DNA of 64,000 nucleotides from Psychrobacter glaciei (GTDB lineage: Bacteria > Pseudomonadota > Gammaproteobacteria > Pseudomonadales > Moraxellaceae). Under the pieces are notes generated by a model. The model searched no databases. It worked only from the letters and a program-made list of their open reading frames with translations, and had not been told where the DNA came from. The stretch is taken from NCBI RefSeq assembly GCF_014652895.1, contig NZ_BMZR01000001.1, positions 124,001 to 188,000 of the forward strand, read 5' to 3'. Both the position numbers and the translations under genes were made by a program. Position 1 is the first letter of the stretch; every line of letters starts with the position of its first letter. Below are positions 1-9,877 of this stretch, piece by piece.

Positions 1-538
1 ATATTCTCAATTTGAAAGATCGCTATCTGACAGCCTAGTTATTTTGATAAATATCAAAAAACTACCTTCTTTTTATTGGCTTACCTTCACTACTTGTTAT
101 TAGTCCAAATCATTATGCTGGCATATCGATGAGTTTGCATAACGCGGTAAGTGATATTGTCATAAGTAGCATTCTGTACCAATCTTACAATCTAAATGAG
201 GGTGCTATCATTAACTGATCACGTTTTTTTATCATTAACTTCCCGTCATATTGTCTACTTATGCTACCAATATTAAAAAATCATACCCTACATTCTCATT
301 ATGAATGAATATATTATATTATTTAGTATTACTACTTAATGATGTAATATAAACATATATTGATTTGATGACTAAACTAGCCTATGATGTAACCAACTTA
401 ATACAATTAATATAAATATTTATAAAATCAATAATATACCAAGCCAATTCGATGTTTTCGAAGGTCTTGTCTCTATGTTTTTTCTAAAGTTAGTATGGTT
501 GTCTTAGCTACATTTACCTGAAAATAGGGAGAAGCTGA
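1..538. other. AT-rich intergenic region without a gene
   Basis: I see no reading frame with a ribosome binding site here. The stretch is very AT-rich, with long runs of A/T between about 290 and 440. It must hold the promoter of the BLUF gene at 539, but no single -35/-10 pair stands out from the background. Confidence 0.5.
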
Positions 539-1162
539 TTGTCAGTAGTCAATGATTCGACAAATCCAGTAACGACAGATCTCTGCCAACTTGTGTATTT
601 GAGCCGCATCACGTCGACTGGTCTATCAAACGCCAGTACACTGAACGATATCGCAGAAGTCGCCAGCAAGCATAACAAAGCTGATAATATTACGGGTATT
701 CTTTGCTACGGCAATGGTTACTTTTTACAGTGTGTGGAAGGTAGTGAGCAAGCGTTAACCAATCTCAAAAATCGCTTGATAATGGATGATCGACATAAAG
801 ACTTAACCATTTTAGATTTTTCAGCACTGGAAGATCGTCGTTTCGCTGGTTGGTCACTGCGCTCGATTACCCTTGAGCGCTGGATGATTAAAGAGCCTAA
901 GCTTAAGAAGTTTATGCCGTTTAAGCCTTATGCGTGGAGCACTGACGAATGGACGGAGTTTTTAGATATCTTGCAAGGTTATTATGAAAAGCATGTCAGC
1001 ACAGGCGAAACTGACAGTCAGCCGATACAATATAGCACTTTAGGTTTAACCTTAAGTAAAGTTGTCGGACAGCACCAAGCCTTTTTCTTGATTCAGACCG
1101 TATTGGGCTCGCTGATTATATTAGCGCTACTGTGGTTCATGATATCGGATAAGATTTTTTAG
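539..1162 (+). CDS. BLUF-domain blue-light sensor with C-terminal membrane anchor
   Basis: This is a flavin-binding blue-light receptor of the BLUF family, 207 residues. The BLUF fold spans about residues 15-110: Tyr20 in LVYLS is the flavin-contacting tyrosine, Gln64 in FLQCVEG is the switching glutamine, and Trp105 matches the conserved aromatic position. No enzymatic output domain (EAL, GGDEF, cyclase) follows. Instead a hydrophobic helix at about 181-203 should anchor it to the inner membrane, so it probably signals through a partner protein (inference). The start is TTG, chosen because AGGGAG lies 7-8 bases upstream and the BLUF domain begins shortly after. A terminator follows at 1191. 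Confidence 0.88.
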   Translation: MSVVNDSTNPVTTDLCQLVYLSRITSTGLSNASTLNDIAEVASKHNKADNITGILCYGNGYFLQCVEGSEQALTNLKNRLIMDDRHKDLTILDFSALEDRRFAGWSLRSITLERWMIKEPKLKKFMPFKPYAWSTDEWTEFLDILQGYYEKHVSTGETDSQPIQYSTLGLTLSKVVGQHQAFFLIQTVLGSLIILALLWFMISDKIF

Positions 1163-1190
1163 GTCATAAAAAGTAGACCGCTTATACCGA

Positions 1191-1219
1191 AAAGCTAGCA
1201 AAGATTGCTGGCTTTTTTT
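1191..1219 (+). terminator. Rho-independent terminator after the BLUF gene
   Basis: An 11-bp stem (AAAGCTAGCAA with TTGCTGGCTTT, one G-T pair), a 3-base loop and a seven-T run lie 28 bases after the stop codon. Confidence 0.85.
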
Positions 1220-1585
1220 GTTATGAATTTTGATAGCTTTTGATAACTATAGTCAGGTCAATATAAAAAGAGACAACGTGACCGATATAAGTTTTTTGTC
1301 GCCTCTGTCTGCGTACGTACAGCAAGCAAGAAAAATTTGTACCAGTCACGCATCATAATGTCGTTTATCCATTTTATTTAATATCGACTATAACTTTGAT
1401 ATAAGAGCAGGAGTGAAAAAACAGATAAAGGAGAGAATTGGTAGGCGGATTTTTTATTTGTCGTGTTTTTTTATAGTGAACTGACTATAAATCCATGCTT
1501 GTCCATATTTGAAAGCTACAGTAGCAGTTAGTTTCGATACTAAGAAAGTAAATCGGGAAAATAAACCGGGAAAATGAACAGACAT

Positions 1586-1625
1586 AAAAAAAGTCCAATC
1601 ACGATATATTGTGATTGGACTTTTT
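1586..1625 (-). terminator. Terminator downstream of tRNA-Glu
   Basis: A perfect 11-bp stem (AGTCCAATCAC, loop of 8) has A-runs on the left and T-runs on the right, so it can act in both directions. Read on the minus strand it lies about 70 bases beyond the tRNA-Glu 3' end. Confidence 0.8.
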
Positions 1626-1691
1626 GATGGTACATTTATCAGTCTTATCTGATGCCTTTCGGTAACAGTGCTGATAAGTGACGCCAAATAG

Positions 1692-1767
1692 TGGCGTCCC
1701 CAGGGGGATTCGAACCCCCGTTACCGCCGTGAAAGGGCGGTGTCCTAGGCCTCTAGACGATGGGGAC
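1692..1767 (-). tRNA. tRNA-Glu (anticodon UUC)
   Basis: The minus strand folds as a 76-nt cloverleaf with encoded CCA. The acceptor stem is GTCCCCA paired with TGGGGAC, the T arm is GGGGG-TTCGAAT-CCCCC, and the anticodon loop reads CTTTCAC with anticodon TTC. It decodes GAA/GAG. A terminator lies downstream at 1586-1625. Confidence 0.97.
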
Positions 1768-1821
1768 TAGTAACACAACACCTCAGCTGCTTTCACCATT
1801 TATGCCGAAGTGGTGCGTATT

Positions 1822-2019
1822 CTAATGGCGTCTGCGCTTGCTGTCAAGCCTTTTTCTTCGTCTTTTTAATATTAAGTATCTTTTTTTGAGCGCACGGCGT
1901 GGATGTAAGTCATTACTCTTTAAATGATGGCGAATCCATAGAGATGTGCAAGCACTAATGGTTAAGGCGAGCAGCATATAGCCGATGATGGTGCCCCATA
2001 ACTTAAGTTGTGGATCCAT
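1822..2019 (-). CDS. Small basic membrane protein, unknown function
   Basis: This 65-residue protein has one hydrophobic segment at about residues 8-28, ending in the lipobox-like stretch TISACTS, and a very basic tail rich in Arg and Lys (ALKKRYLILKRRRKR). A strong AGGAGG lies 7 bases before the ATG, which supports it as a real gene. The tail should stay in the cytoplasm. It stands alone between tRNA-Glu and rnt. I do not recognise the family and assign no function. Confidence 0.6.
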   Translation of the reverse strand: MDPQLKLWGTIIGYMLLALTISACTSLWIRHHLKSNDLHPRRALKKRYLILKRRRKRLDSKRRRH

Positions 2020-2325
2020 AATAAAGTCCCTCCTATTACGCCTTAACAGCAGCAGTGCTACTAATAGCAGCTATCAAGGCAGTGTGAGCAACTTAAACCA
2101 TCTATAGGATATAACAGCGTCGTTTGGGAGTGAAATAGTGGCAAGTAAGTAAGCTATTAAGTCCCTTTAACAGTAATACATAAAGTCAGAAAGGTTTGTC
2201 AACTTACTGAAAGTGGTATCAATCATATCCCTATTGATTGTCAAATCAAGATGTCCAAGATGTCAAAGTCATCAAGTATTATAAATAGCACTATTACGTA
2301 TGGTTGGCAACATAGGATATGTGAC
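2020..2325. other. Intergenic region between the small membrane gene and rnt
   Basis: About 300 bases with no convincing gene. It contains the promoter side of the small minus-strand gene at 1822-2019. Reading frames here are shadows without a ribosome binding site. Confidence 0.4.
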
Positions 2326-3105
2326 TTATGTATTATCGCTATCGCCCGATTCTTCTTTAGTGTCCTCATTATGCATCGCATTGGCCAGCATAGGATAATG
2401 GTTAAGTATATGACAGAATAGCTCGGCTGTTTTTTGGGTGTCATATAGTGCGGAGTGGGCATTTTTGCCGTCAAACTCAAGCCCTGCTGCTTTACAAGCG
2501 CGTGCCAGCACTGTCTGACCGAAGGCAAGCGCTGATAGAGTCACCGTGTCAAAGACTGAAAAATTATGGAATGGGTTGTGGCTTTTACTGTTGGTACGTA
2601 GCACGGCTGCATTTAAAAACCCTAAATCAAAATGCGCATTGTGTCCAATCAAGACACATTGACGGCAGTCTTCAGCACGGCGGACTTCTTTTAAACCTTT
2701 AAAAATTCGGCGTAGTGCGGTTTTTTCATCTTCGGCAATGGCTTTACGCATCGGATTGTTGGGATCAATGCCAGTAAAGGCAAGCGCACTTGGCTCAAGA
2801 TTCGCGCCTTCAAAGGGCTCGATATGAGCATTGAATGCCTCACCAGGATAAAACACACCCTGCTCATTGAGTAATACAGGAATGCAGGCCATTTCTAGCA
2901 AAGCATCCGTTTGTGCATTAAAACCTGCTGTCTCCACATCGACGACGACAGGCAGAAACTTGCGAAAACGGTCTTTCAAGCCCATGGGTGCTTGCTCGTC
3001 TGCTACGGTGTCTTTGATGTGAGTAGTTGACGCGACATTGAGGCTAGTATCTACATTGCTTGATGGGTTGTCGTTCGGTAAGGCGGCATCGTTTTTAGTG
3101 GTCAT
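2326..3105 (-). CDS. rnt: Ribonuclease T
   Basis: RNase T is a DEDDh 3'-5' exoribonuclease that trims the 3' ends of tRNA and other stable RNAs. The exonuclease motifs are all present: Asp56 and Glu58 in VVDVETAGF, Asp160 in GHNAHFD, and His217 and Asp222 in AHSALYDTQ. At 259 residues it exceeds the usual 210-225 because of a 45-residue polar N-terminal extension, likely disordered, plus an acidic tail. An internal start near Met41 (MGLKDRF) would give the usual length, so the start is less certain than the identity. It lies downstream of pyrC on the same strand, the order also known in Pseudomonas. Confidence 0.92.
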   Translation of the reverse strand: MTTKNDAALPNDNPSSNVDTSLNVASTTHIKDTVADEQAPMGLKDRFRKFLPVVVDVETAGFNAQTDALLEMACIPVLLNEQGVFYPGEAFNAHIEPFEGANLEPSALAFTGIDPNNPMRKAIAEDEKTALRRIFKGLKEVRRAEDCRQCVLIGHNAHFDLGFLNAAVLRTNSKSHNPFHNFSVFDTVTLSALAFGQTVLARACKAAGLEFDGKNAHSALYDTQKTAELFCHILNHYPMLANAMHNEDTKEESGDSDNT

Positions 3106-3230
3106 ATCAGGTTAAATCGCTTTTATCAGTCGTATTGTTATATTGAATTAGAAATGAGTATCCCATGAAATCAACCGCTCCTTCAGTACAAAGGCATTAT
3201 TGATATCATAGGATAAAATACAGAGGTTGC

Positions 3231-3278
3231 TTTATAAGTGCTATGTTTTATAAGTACTGTTTTTTATAAGTGCTATGC
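3231..3278. repeat. Three tandem copies of a 16-bp unit over the pyrC stop codon
   Basis: TTTATAAGTGCTATG-like units begin at about 3231, 3247 and 3263. The last covers the pyrC stop codon at 3273. They lie in the pyrC-rnt gap and probably arose by slippage; no hairpin or T-run shows a terminator. Confidence 0.6.
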
Positions 3279-4343
3279 TTTGATAGACCAAGGCAGCGTC
3301 TCGCCCGCCATCAGCGGGGTCAATGATGAGCCATCAAAATAAGGGTAGCCTGCGGGTACTTGCATAGGCGTTTTGATTAGGGTAATCGTGCTTTCATTGA
3401 CTGGCAAGCCATAGAATTGAGCACCAAAGCGACTCGCAAACCCTTCTAACTTGTCTATTTTGCCAACACTATCAAAAGCGGTGGCATACAAAGGCAAAGC
3501 AGTTGCCGCACTATAGCAGCCAGCGCAGCCGCAAGCCGCTTCTTTTTTATCCGTTGCATGTGGGGCAGAGTCGGTGCCCAAGAAGAACTTTGGATTGCCG
3601 CTGGTGGCGACATCTAATAAGACCTTTTGATGACTCTCGCGCTTTAAGATAGGCAAGCAATAAAAGTGTGGTTTGATGCCACCAACCAACAGATGGTTGC
3701 GATTAAACATTAAATGCTGCGGGGTGATAGTAGCCGCAATATGATTGCCTTGCGCCAAGACAAAGTCAGCCGCATCACTGGTAGTAATGTGCTCCATCAC
3801 AATTTTTAACGTCGGGAATTTGATGATAATTTGTGCCAACACCTCATCTAAGAAGCGTTTTTCGCGGTCAAAAATATCCACATGATTTTGTGTCACTTCG
3901 CCATGCAACAGTAGTGGCAGGTTGTGCCTTTCTAATGCTTCAAAGACATCCACACAGGCATTGATATCAGTGACACCATCTGCAGAGTTGGTGGTGGCGC
4001 CAGCAGGGTAGAGCTTGACTGCTTGGACGATACCTGACTGTGCTGCCATTTCGATATCTTGCACCGTCGTCCGATCTGTTAAGTATAACGTCATGCGCGG
4101 ATCAAATGCTGCTTGGCGCTCCGCAGCCAAATCGCTAGCTTGTAGATGCTCCATGATCCGCGCACGATAGGCACGCGCATCGTCGACATTTTTGACAGGT
4201 GGTACTAGGTTTGGCATACAAATAACACGGTTAAAACTACTGGCTGCATGCGGTACGGTAGTGGCTAAGGCGCTGTCATCACGAAGGTGAATGTGCCAGT
4301 CATCTGGCTGAAGGATGGTCAATTCGGTCATTGAATCAGTCAT
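3273..4343 (-). CDS. pyrC: Dihydroorotase
   Basis: PyrC closes N-carbamoyl-aspartate to dihydroorotate, the third step of pyrimidine synthesis, in the cytoplasm. The binuclear zinc site is complete: His17 and His19 in WHIHLRD, carboxylated Lys110 in VKLYPAG, His147 in LLHGE, His185 in VMEHIT and Asp258 in GTDSAPH. The length of 356 matches the class II enzyme (about 345-350). It is divergent from argG across about 350 bases, and rnt follows on the same strand. Confidence 0.97.
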   Translation of the reverse strand: MTDSMTELTILQPDDWHIHLRDDSALATTVPHAASSFNRVICMPNLVPPVKNVDDARAYRARIMEHLQASDLAAERQAAFDPRMTLYLTDRTTVQDIEMAAQSGIVQAVKLYPAGATTNSADGVTDINACVDVFEALERHNLPLLLHGEVTQNHVDIFDREKRFLDEVLAQIIIKFPTLKIVMEHITTSDAADFVLAQGNHIAATITPQHLMFNRNHLLVGGIKPHFYCLPILKRESHQKVLLDVATSGNPKFFLGTDSAPHATDKKEAACGCAGCYSAATALPLYATAFDSVGKIDKLEGFASRFGAQFYGLPVNESTITLIKTPMQVPAGYPYFDGSSLTPLMAGETLPWSIKA

Positions 4344-4695
4344 AGTGTCATCGCGCTCTATATCGTCATTTATGGGAATAAAAAGAAATGATGCTGTGTG
4401 GCTATAATAACAGATTTGCCTGCGCGACTAAATATGCGACTAAATATGCGACAACATATCTGTATATCATTTATGAGTCATTGTGCATTTGCCAAGATGA
4501 ATGAGTATTTTATGCACATAATGGCGTGAGACGATAAGCAAATGAATACCAAAAGCTAGCACCTTGTGGCAGTTACACTTTTGCCGATAGTAAATATGAT
4601 GTACACTGAGCAAGCAATGTATCTTTTGATTGATCCTTAGCGTCTTTTACCCTTAGCATAGTTCACACAGTCAATTCTCATAATAGGAGTTATTC
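4344..4695. promoter_or_regulatory. Divergent promoter region pyrC / argG
   Basis: This 352-bp gap separates the starts of pyrC (minus) and argG (plus) and must carry both promoters. A tandem duplication of GACTAAATATGC occurs at about 4427-4450. I could not pick out an ArgR box. AGGAG lies 8 bases before the argG start. Confidence 0.45.
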
Positions 4696-5934
4696 ATGGC
4701 TCAGCTTGATCCAAAAAATATTAATAAAATCGTACTGGCCTATTCAGGTGGTCTTGATACCTCAATCATCGCAAAATGGCTACAAGTAACCTATGATGCC
4801 GAAGTGATTACCTTCACTGCTGATATCGGTCAAGGCGAAGAAGTTGAGCCAGCACGAGCCAAAGCTAAAGCCATGGGCATCAAGCACATTCATATTGAAG
4901 ACTTGCGCGAAGAGTTTGCCCGTGATTATGTATTCCCAATGTTCCGTGCCAACGCCATCTATGAAGGCGAGTATCTGCTAGGTACCTCTATCGCGCGTCC
5001 ATTAATTGCCAAGCGTTTGGTTGAGATTGCCAAAGAGCACAACGCCGATGCGATCAGCCATGGTGCTACTGGTAAAGGTAATGACCAAGTACGTTTTGAG
5101 CTTGGTGCAGTTGCCTTGTCTCCAGACGTTGTAACCATTGCCCCTTGGCGTGAGTGGGATTTATCAAGCCGTGAGAGCTTGATGGAATATGCCAAAGAGC
5201 ATGACATTGCCATCGACTATGCAGGTAATAAGAAAAAATCACCTTATTCTATGGATGCCAACTTACTGCATATTTCTTATGAGGGCGGTATCTTAGAAGA
5301 TCCCTATGCCGAAGCAGAAGATGATATGTGGCGTTGGTCAGTCAGCCCAGAGCAAGCCCCTGACGAAGCCCAGTATTTAGAGCTAGAATATGAAAAAGGC
5401 GACATCGTTGCTATCGATGGCGAGCGGCTCAAACCTTATGAAGTGATGATTAAGCTCAACGAAATCGGTGGCAGTCATGGTATCGGACGTTTGGATATCG
5501 TAGAGAACCGTTATGTAGGCATGAAGTCACGTGGCTGCTATGAGACGCCAGCAGGTAACATTATGCTAAAAGCACATCGCGGTATTGAGTCGCTAACGCT
5601 AGACCGTGAAGCTGCGCATCTAAAGGATGAGCTGATGCCGCGCTATGCAAAAATCATTTATAACGGCTACTGGTTCAGCCCTGAGCGTATGATGCTACAG
5701 GCGTTGATTGACAAATCACAAGAGTATGTCAACGGTACCGTTCGCGTGAAACTATATAAAGGTGCTGTGAGTGTCGTCGGTCGTAAATCAGACGATTCAC
5801 TATTTGATGAAAAAATTGCTACTTTTGAAGATGATGCTGGTGCGTATGATCAAAAAGATGCCGAAGGTTTCATTCGTTTGAACGGATTACGTTTGGCGAT
5901 CGAAGCCAGCCGTGGTCGTGATTTATCTAAGTAA
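4696..5934 (+). CDS. argG: Argininosuccinate synthase
   Basis: ArgG joins citrulline and aspartate using ATP to form argininosuccinate, the penultimate step of arginine synthesis. The ATP-pyrophosphatase P-loop is SGGLDTS at residues 17-23, and the citrulline/aspartate segment [13 protein letters not shown] is intact. The 412 residues match the short-form (about 400-residue) bacterial enzyme. A good AGGAG precedes the ATG and a bidirectional terminator follows at 5981. Confidence 0.97.
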   Translation: MAQLDPKNINKIVLAYSGGLDTSIIAKWLQVTYDAEVITFTADIGQGEEVEPARAKAKAMGIKHIHIEDLREEFARDYVFPMFRANAIYEGEYLLGTSIARPLIAKRLVEIAKEHNADAISHGATGKGNDQVRFELGAVALSPDVVTIAPWREWDLSSRESLMEYAKEHDIAIDYAGNKKKSPYSMDANLLHISYEGGILEDPYAEAEDDMWRWSVSPEQAPDEAQYLELEYEKGDIVAIDGERLKPYEVMIKLNEIGGSHGIGRLDIVENRYVGMKSRGCYETPAGNIMLKAHRGIESLTLDREAAHLKDELMPRYAKIIYNGYWFSPERMMLQALIDKSQEYVNGTVRVKLYKGAVSVVGRKSDDSLFDEKIATFEDDAGAYDQKDAEGFIRLNGLRLAIEASRGRDLSK

Positions 5935-5980
5935 GTTTTTTGGCTACTTATAGCCAATTAGGAACTTAGACCGCACAACA

Positions 5981-6014
5981 AAAAAGAGACTCTATGTTGA
6001 TAGGGTCTCTTTTT
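5981..6014. terminator. Bidirectional terminator between argG and the membrane-protein gene
   Basis: AAAAGAGAC and GTCTCTTTT arms flank a short spacer, with an A-run on one side and a T-run on the other. It can end argG from the left and the minus-strand gene ending at 6045 from the right. Confidence 0.8.
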
Positions 6015-6044
6015 TTACGGCTGATTTTTTATGGTTATTTTTGT

Positions 6045-7253
6045 CTACTCAGTTTTTGCAGTGTCTGCAATGACAGGCTCATCATCGTCTACTTTTACGA
6101 TGGCCACATCTTGCTGCTGACGTTCTTCGAGGAGGTCTTGCTCTATGACCTCTTCTGTTGCAAGGATAGCACCATCAGATTTTTGGCTTTGATATTTGAG
6201 AGTGGCGAGCGCACCAAGAATACCGATGACGACAAGAATAATGAGAATAACGGGATTTTTCCAAAGCGGTGTTGAGGTCTCATACTCAATCGGTTTTTCA
6301 CTGATCGTTGCTGGTGTGTTGTCGTTATTGCCACCGATTAGCCCCAAGCTAACCAATGGTGGTTTCGGGGGATTGGCAGGTTCAGAGTTTACGCGCAGAC
6401 GGTTTCGGCTGAGATAGATATCCGAGATTTTAGCCAGCTGTAACAACCAGCGCTGGTGGGGTAACGCAATTGCCTGCATTTCTACAAACACCAACATGTC
6501 ATTATGGCGGCCTTGCTGCAAATTATCAGGTGAGCGCCCGATGGCTTTTAGGTAGTTGCCAGTTGCCAGTTGCATGTCTTGCACAGGATCATGATTTTCA
6601 GGTTTGAATGCCGTCAGCTCGTACCAGTAAGTATCAAAAGCTGGCGGGGCGCTTGGCAGCTGTTCCATGCTTAATAGATGTGGTTCTATGTTATCTTGTA
6701 CATTTTGGGCTGCTAAAGTGTTTGTCTCAATTGCTGCAAAACGTGTTGCGGATAAAAACTGTGGTTGTAAGGCGAACCATTTATTAATTTCATCATTATC
6801 GAGTTGACTGTATTCTGCCAAGATAGCCAGCTCACGGAGTACAATCACACACAAAGCGGTGAGTAAAATTTGTGCTTGTTGCGTCGTTGCGTCAATTTTT
6901 GCTGCAATACGATCGCTTGCTTTAATCACTCGTGCACTATCATTGAATATGGCGTCCGCAGCATCATGCCGATGATACAACGTTGCATTAATAGTCGCAA
7001 AGTTCATCGAGTTATACTGTCGTAACTCTTTAACAGCACTACGACTAAATAGCTTTTTGCTGACTGATTGTCCCTGATAACGCTGCTGATAGGCGAGCAG
7101 GGCACTTACGATGGCTTGTAGACTGGCATCCATCCCTAAGCGAGCTTGCGGTAGAGAGAGCTGTGCAGCATCGGCCAAAAGTGACAGCATCGGCTGGGTA
7201 TCATGATATAAAAAATCATACATCGACACACGTGTCGGTGAAATAGTCGTCAT
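6045..7253 (-). CDS. Membrane-anchored protein of unknown function
   Basis: The protein has 402 residues: a long soluble, mostly alpha-helical N-terminal part, one hydrophobic helix at about 333-352 (VILIILVVIGILGALATL) and an acidic 50-residue tail. No signal peptide is present, so the N-terminal part is probably cytoplasmic and the helix near the C terminus is the anchor. I do not recognise the family. Codon use and base composition resemble the neighbours. It is divergent from the L,D-transpeptidase gene at 7394; a cell-envelope role is possible but not shown. Confidence 0.75.
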   Translation of the reverse strand: MTTISPTRVSMYDFLYHDTQPMLSLLADAAQLSLPQARLGMDASLQAIVSALLAYQQRYQGQSVSKKLFSRSAVKELRQYNSMNFATINATLYHRHDAADAIFNDSARVIKASDRIAAKIDATTQQAQILLTALCVIVLRELAILAEYSQLDNDEINKWFALQPQFLSATRFAAIETNTLAAQNVQDNIEPHLLSMEQLPSAPPAFDTYWYELTAFKPENHDPVQDMQLATGNYLKAIGRSPDNLQQGRHNDMLVFVEMQAIALPHQRWLLQLAKISDIYLSRNRLRVNSEPANPPKPPLVSLGLIGGNNDNTPATISEKPIEYETSTPLWKNPVILIILVVIGILGALATLKYQSQKSDGAILATEEVIEQDLLEERQQQDVAIVKVDDDEPVIADTAKTE

Positions 7254-7393
7254 AATCTGCTAGCATCAAAAAGTGTGCCCCTATATTACGGTGCCAAATG
7301 TCTTGATACAATCCCTTGATAATAGAAATTTTCAATCATTTTGCTAATAACCTTGATAGTAATCTGATGAATGACTGATAGTCGGAAGCATTT

Positions 7394-7909
7394 ATGACCA
7401 ATAATAAGACGCTTGATAAACAACTAGTTATTAATATCGCTGAGCAAACATTAACGATGTATCAGCAGCAAACTGTAGTTGTACAATATGTGGTCTCCAC
7501 TGCAAAGAATGGCATGGGTAGTCAACAAGATAGTGGCTGTACGCCGCTAGGGAAGCACGTGGTGGCAGAAAAAATAGGTGGGAGTGAGCCTATGAATGCT
7601 GTATTTGTCGGGCGTGTACCGACAGGCGAGATATACGATGCAAATCTTGGTGAGCTACATCCCAAGCGTGACTGGATATTAAGCCGTATTCTTTGGTTGA
7701 GCGGTCTCGAAGAAGGGTTAAACAAAGGTAGCAATAGCCAAGGCAGCTGTGATACTTATCAGCGCTATATCTATATCCATGGCACGCCAGACAGCGAACC
7801 GATGAGCGCACCTTACTCACACGGCTGCGTCCGTATGCGCAATCAAGACATTATCGAGCTGTTTGAACAAGTCGAAGAGGGCATGCCCGTTACGATCGTT
7901 GTTGATTAG
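7394..7909 (+). CDS. L,D-transpeptidase (YkuD family)
   Basis: This is an ErfK/YbiS/YkuD catalytic domain of 171 residues. The signature is complete: His129 in YIHGTP, then His143, Cys145 and Arg147 in SHGCVRM. Such enzymes crosslink or edit peptidoglycan, or attach proteins to it, through the active-site cysteine. There is no visible signal peptide at the ATG chosen, which is odd for a periplasmic enzyme; it could be exported otherwise or act in precursor recycling. A terminator follows at 7965. Confidence 0.88.
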   Translation: MTNNKTLDKQLVINIAEQTLTMYQQQTVVVQYVVSTAKNGMGSQQDSGCTPLGKHVVAEKIGGSEPMNAVFVGRVPTGEIYDANLGELHPKRDWILSRILWLSGLEEGLNKGSNSQGSCDTYQRYIYIHGTPDSEPMSAPYSHGCVRMRNQDIIELFEQVEEGMPVTIVVD

Positions 7910-7964
7910 GTCCTGTTGCGTACAAATTTAGCCATGGCGCTGATAGACACTATTTAAATACGAT

Positions 7965-8003
7965 AAAAAAATACAGCCTGTTATACAACAAGCTGTATTT
8001 TTT
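7965..8003. terminator. Bidirectional terminator
   Basis: Arms AAAAAATACAGC and GCTGTATTTTTT flank a 15-base loop, between the convergent L,D-transpeptidase and CYTH-CHAD genes. Either gene could use it. Confidence 0.8.
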
Positions 8004-8057
8004 ATGGAACGTTCTTATTTTATGAGAGTAGTGTCCGTCTTAAAAATAATATTACTA

Positions 8058-9638
8058 CTACCAAAACGTTGAGCTGTCCGCAAATTTTGCTAAACGTGCG
8101 TCAATATGACTTTGGTCATCAGTCAGTATGGCTGCAAACCAACCCGCGCCATATAAAGCATTAGCATCTGTTGTTGATTTTAGATTGTAGAACTGCTGAT
8201 ATTGATTATCATCGTTCAGTTGTTCTAACGCTTTTTGCGCTTTTATCAGCCGTTTTAGCCAACGTTTGGTTTTCTTCTTAGCTTTTTTCTTACTTAGTAA
8301 AGGTACGGAGAATTCACTGATGTAACGCAAATCTCTTAACTGATTGAGCAACTCGCTTTCAGGTTGGTCATTATCAGCGATGTCTTCGTCTACATCATCG
8401 CTCATAAGCTCGGTAACACTTACTTCGTCAGTTTTTTTATTGGTTTTAAGGCACTTTTTATGTTGTTTAGAGAGGACTTTCGTTAGCTTATCGCGGCCAA
8501 GCTGATCAGTCTGAGGTTCAATGCTTGGGTCGCTCATGGTAAAGGCAATCAGCTCTAGCAAAGTTATCTGAAAGTCATTGGCTTGCAGCGTATTGATAGG
8601 TGTGATTTTGATATTTTCTATATCTGCTGTCCAGTCGACGGCAGGCGCGCCACATGCTTGTAGCTCAGGTTCGATCTGTGCGTTGATATAAGCAAGTTGA
8701 TAGTAGTCGCTAAGCAAGTTCGCAGTTTGCTTTAGTATCGGCAGCCATTCAGGATTAATTTCATCAGAGAAGTCGACAAATGCTTTCAACGCAGTACGCA
8801 AGCGATCAATACCAATCCGTAATTGTAAAGTATGATTATCATCTATGCTGCCAGCGACGATAGCACTACTATTTGGTAGTATCTGCAATAAGCAATTGTG
8901 TACTACCGCACGTATAAAAGCAGGTGCACTGCTGTCTTTGTCTATTTGCAATTGACTTAGGCTTGCGTTGACTGCAGGACTGTGGCTCTGCTCATTAATA
9001 AGTAAGCCGCCATTTTCGGCTTTGGTGACGGTAGATAGACACAGCTTATAGCGCTTGCACCATGTTTTGGCAGTCGTAAATAGAAAATCTAAATCTCCTG
9101 ACACCAATTCAAACTCTATCTCTCGAATGGCTTTGCGCCGAGTTTCATCAGTACCATGAATAATTTCTCCCTGATCATAAGCCATTTCGATACAATTATC
9201 GGTTTCATCCTCATTACTTTCTGTTAGCAACCGCGTAGTGCGCTCGACGTCAGTGACATACTGCCGAGTAAGCTGCTTGGTCAGTTTTTTGAGTTTAAAA
9301 TCAGCCAATGCCTCAGCGATTGGAGTGTCTTCATATATTGTCAAATCAGGCGTCAGCTCATTATTATCGAGCATCGTTTGTACTTGCTCATTATCGAGCA
9401 CGGCATTATGCTCTAAGCGCGCCGCAATCCCATCACCACCCGCTTTGATAGTCTGTACCCATGTATCACCTTCTTTGCGAATGCGCAGGCCTATACTTGC
9501 TTGTGCAAGCTGCTGGTCAGGCGTATCGTAATAGTGTGCCGCCAGTTGCAGTACTTGTGACGATTTAACGTGCGTTTGACGCATCAAACCTTTTAACCGC
9601 GATTCTGGCACCAAAAACTTCAGCTCTATTTCTTGCAT
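8058..9638 (-). CDS. CYTH and CHAD domain protein (inorganic triphosphatase-like)
   Basis: The N-terminal CYTH domain (about residues 1-210) begins with the metal/triphosphate motif EIELKF and includes the conserved charged strands of the triphosphate tunnel fold (LRIRKEGDTW, EIEFEL). The second half (about 225-520) is helical with spaced His/Lys/Arg as in CHAD domains, which bind polyphosphate. The pair is known in ygiF-like triphosphatases that act on short-chain polyphosphate. An acidic, lysine-rich insert at about 385-440 interrupts the CHAD part. It is monocistronic and well separated from both neighbours. Confidence 0.88.
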   Translation of the reverse strand: MQEIELKFLVPESRLKGLMRQTHVKSSQVLQLAAHYYDTPDQQLAQASIGLRIRKEGDTWVQTIKAGGDGIAARLEHNAVLDNEQVQTMLDNNELTPDLTIYEDTPIAEALADFKLKKLTKQLTRQYVTDVERTTRLLTESNEDETDNCIEMAYDQGEIIHGTDETRRKAIREIEFELVSGDLDFLFTTAKTWCKRYKLCLSTVTKAENGGLLINEQSHSPAVNASLSQLQIDKDSSAPAFIRAVVHNCLLQILPNSSAIVAGSIDDNHTLQLRIGIDRLRTALKAFVDFSDEINPEWLPILKQTANLLSDYYQLAYINAQIEPELQACGAPAVDWTADIENIKITPINTLQANDFQITLLELIAFTMSDPSIEPQTDQLGRDKLTKVLSKQHKKCLKTNKKTDEVSVTELMSDDVDEDIADNDQPESELLNQLRDLRYISEFSVPLLSKKKAKKKTKRWLKRLIKAQKALEQLNDDNQYQQFYNLKSTTDANALYGAGWFAAILTDDQSHIDARLAKFADSSTFW

Positions 9639-9666
9639 CGTATTTTCCTAGTCAGGTAATCAAATT

Positions 9667-9726
9667 TCGATAATCATAGTCAGGTATCAGTGGTTCGATA
9701 ATTATAGTTCGAGAATCATAGTCAAC
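9667..9726. repeat. Degenerate tandem repeats of TCGATAATCATAGT
   Basis: Units at 9667, 9695 and 9709 vary by a few bases. They lie upstream of the CYTH-CHAD gene and could be binding sites or a slippage product; I cannot decide. Confidence 0.45.
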
Positions 9727-9877
9727 TGACTAACATCGTATGAAAGCTGCCTCACAATGACAAGTGAAATTTTGACAGTTTGCATGCGTTTTATGCTTAG
9801 CAATATACTTTTGGCAAATAATCATTATAATCAAGGCAAGGAATTAAACAAAAGTAAGATAAAATGGAGTTGCAGCG

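Noticed and set aside
1454..1687. A 77-codon minus-strand frame over the tRNA-Glu terminator
   Set aside because: It covers a clear terminator hairpin, has no ribosome site and encodes no recognisable protein.
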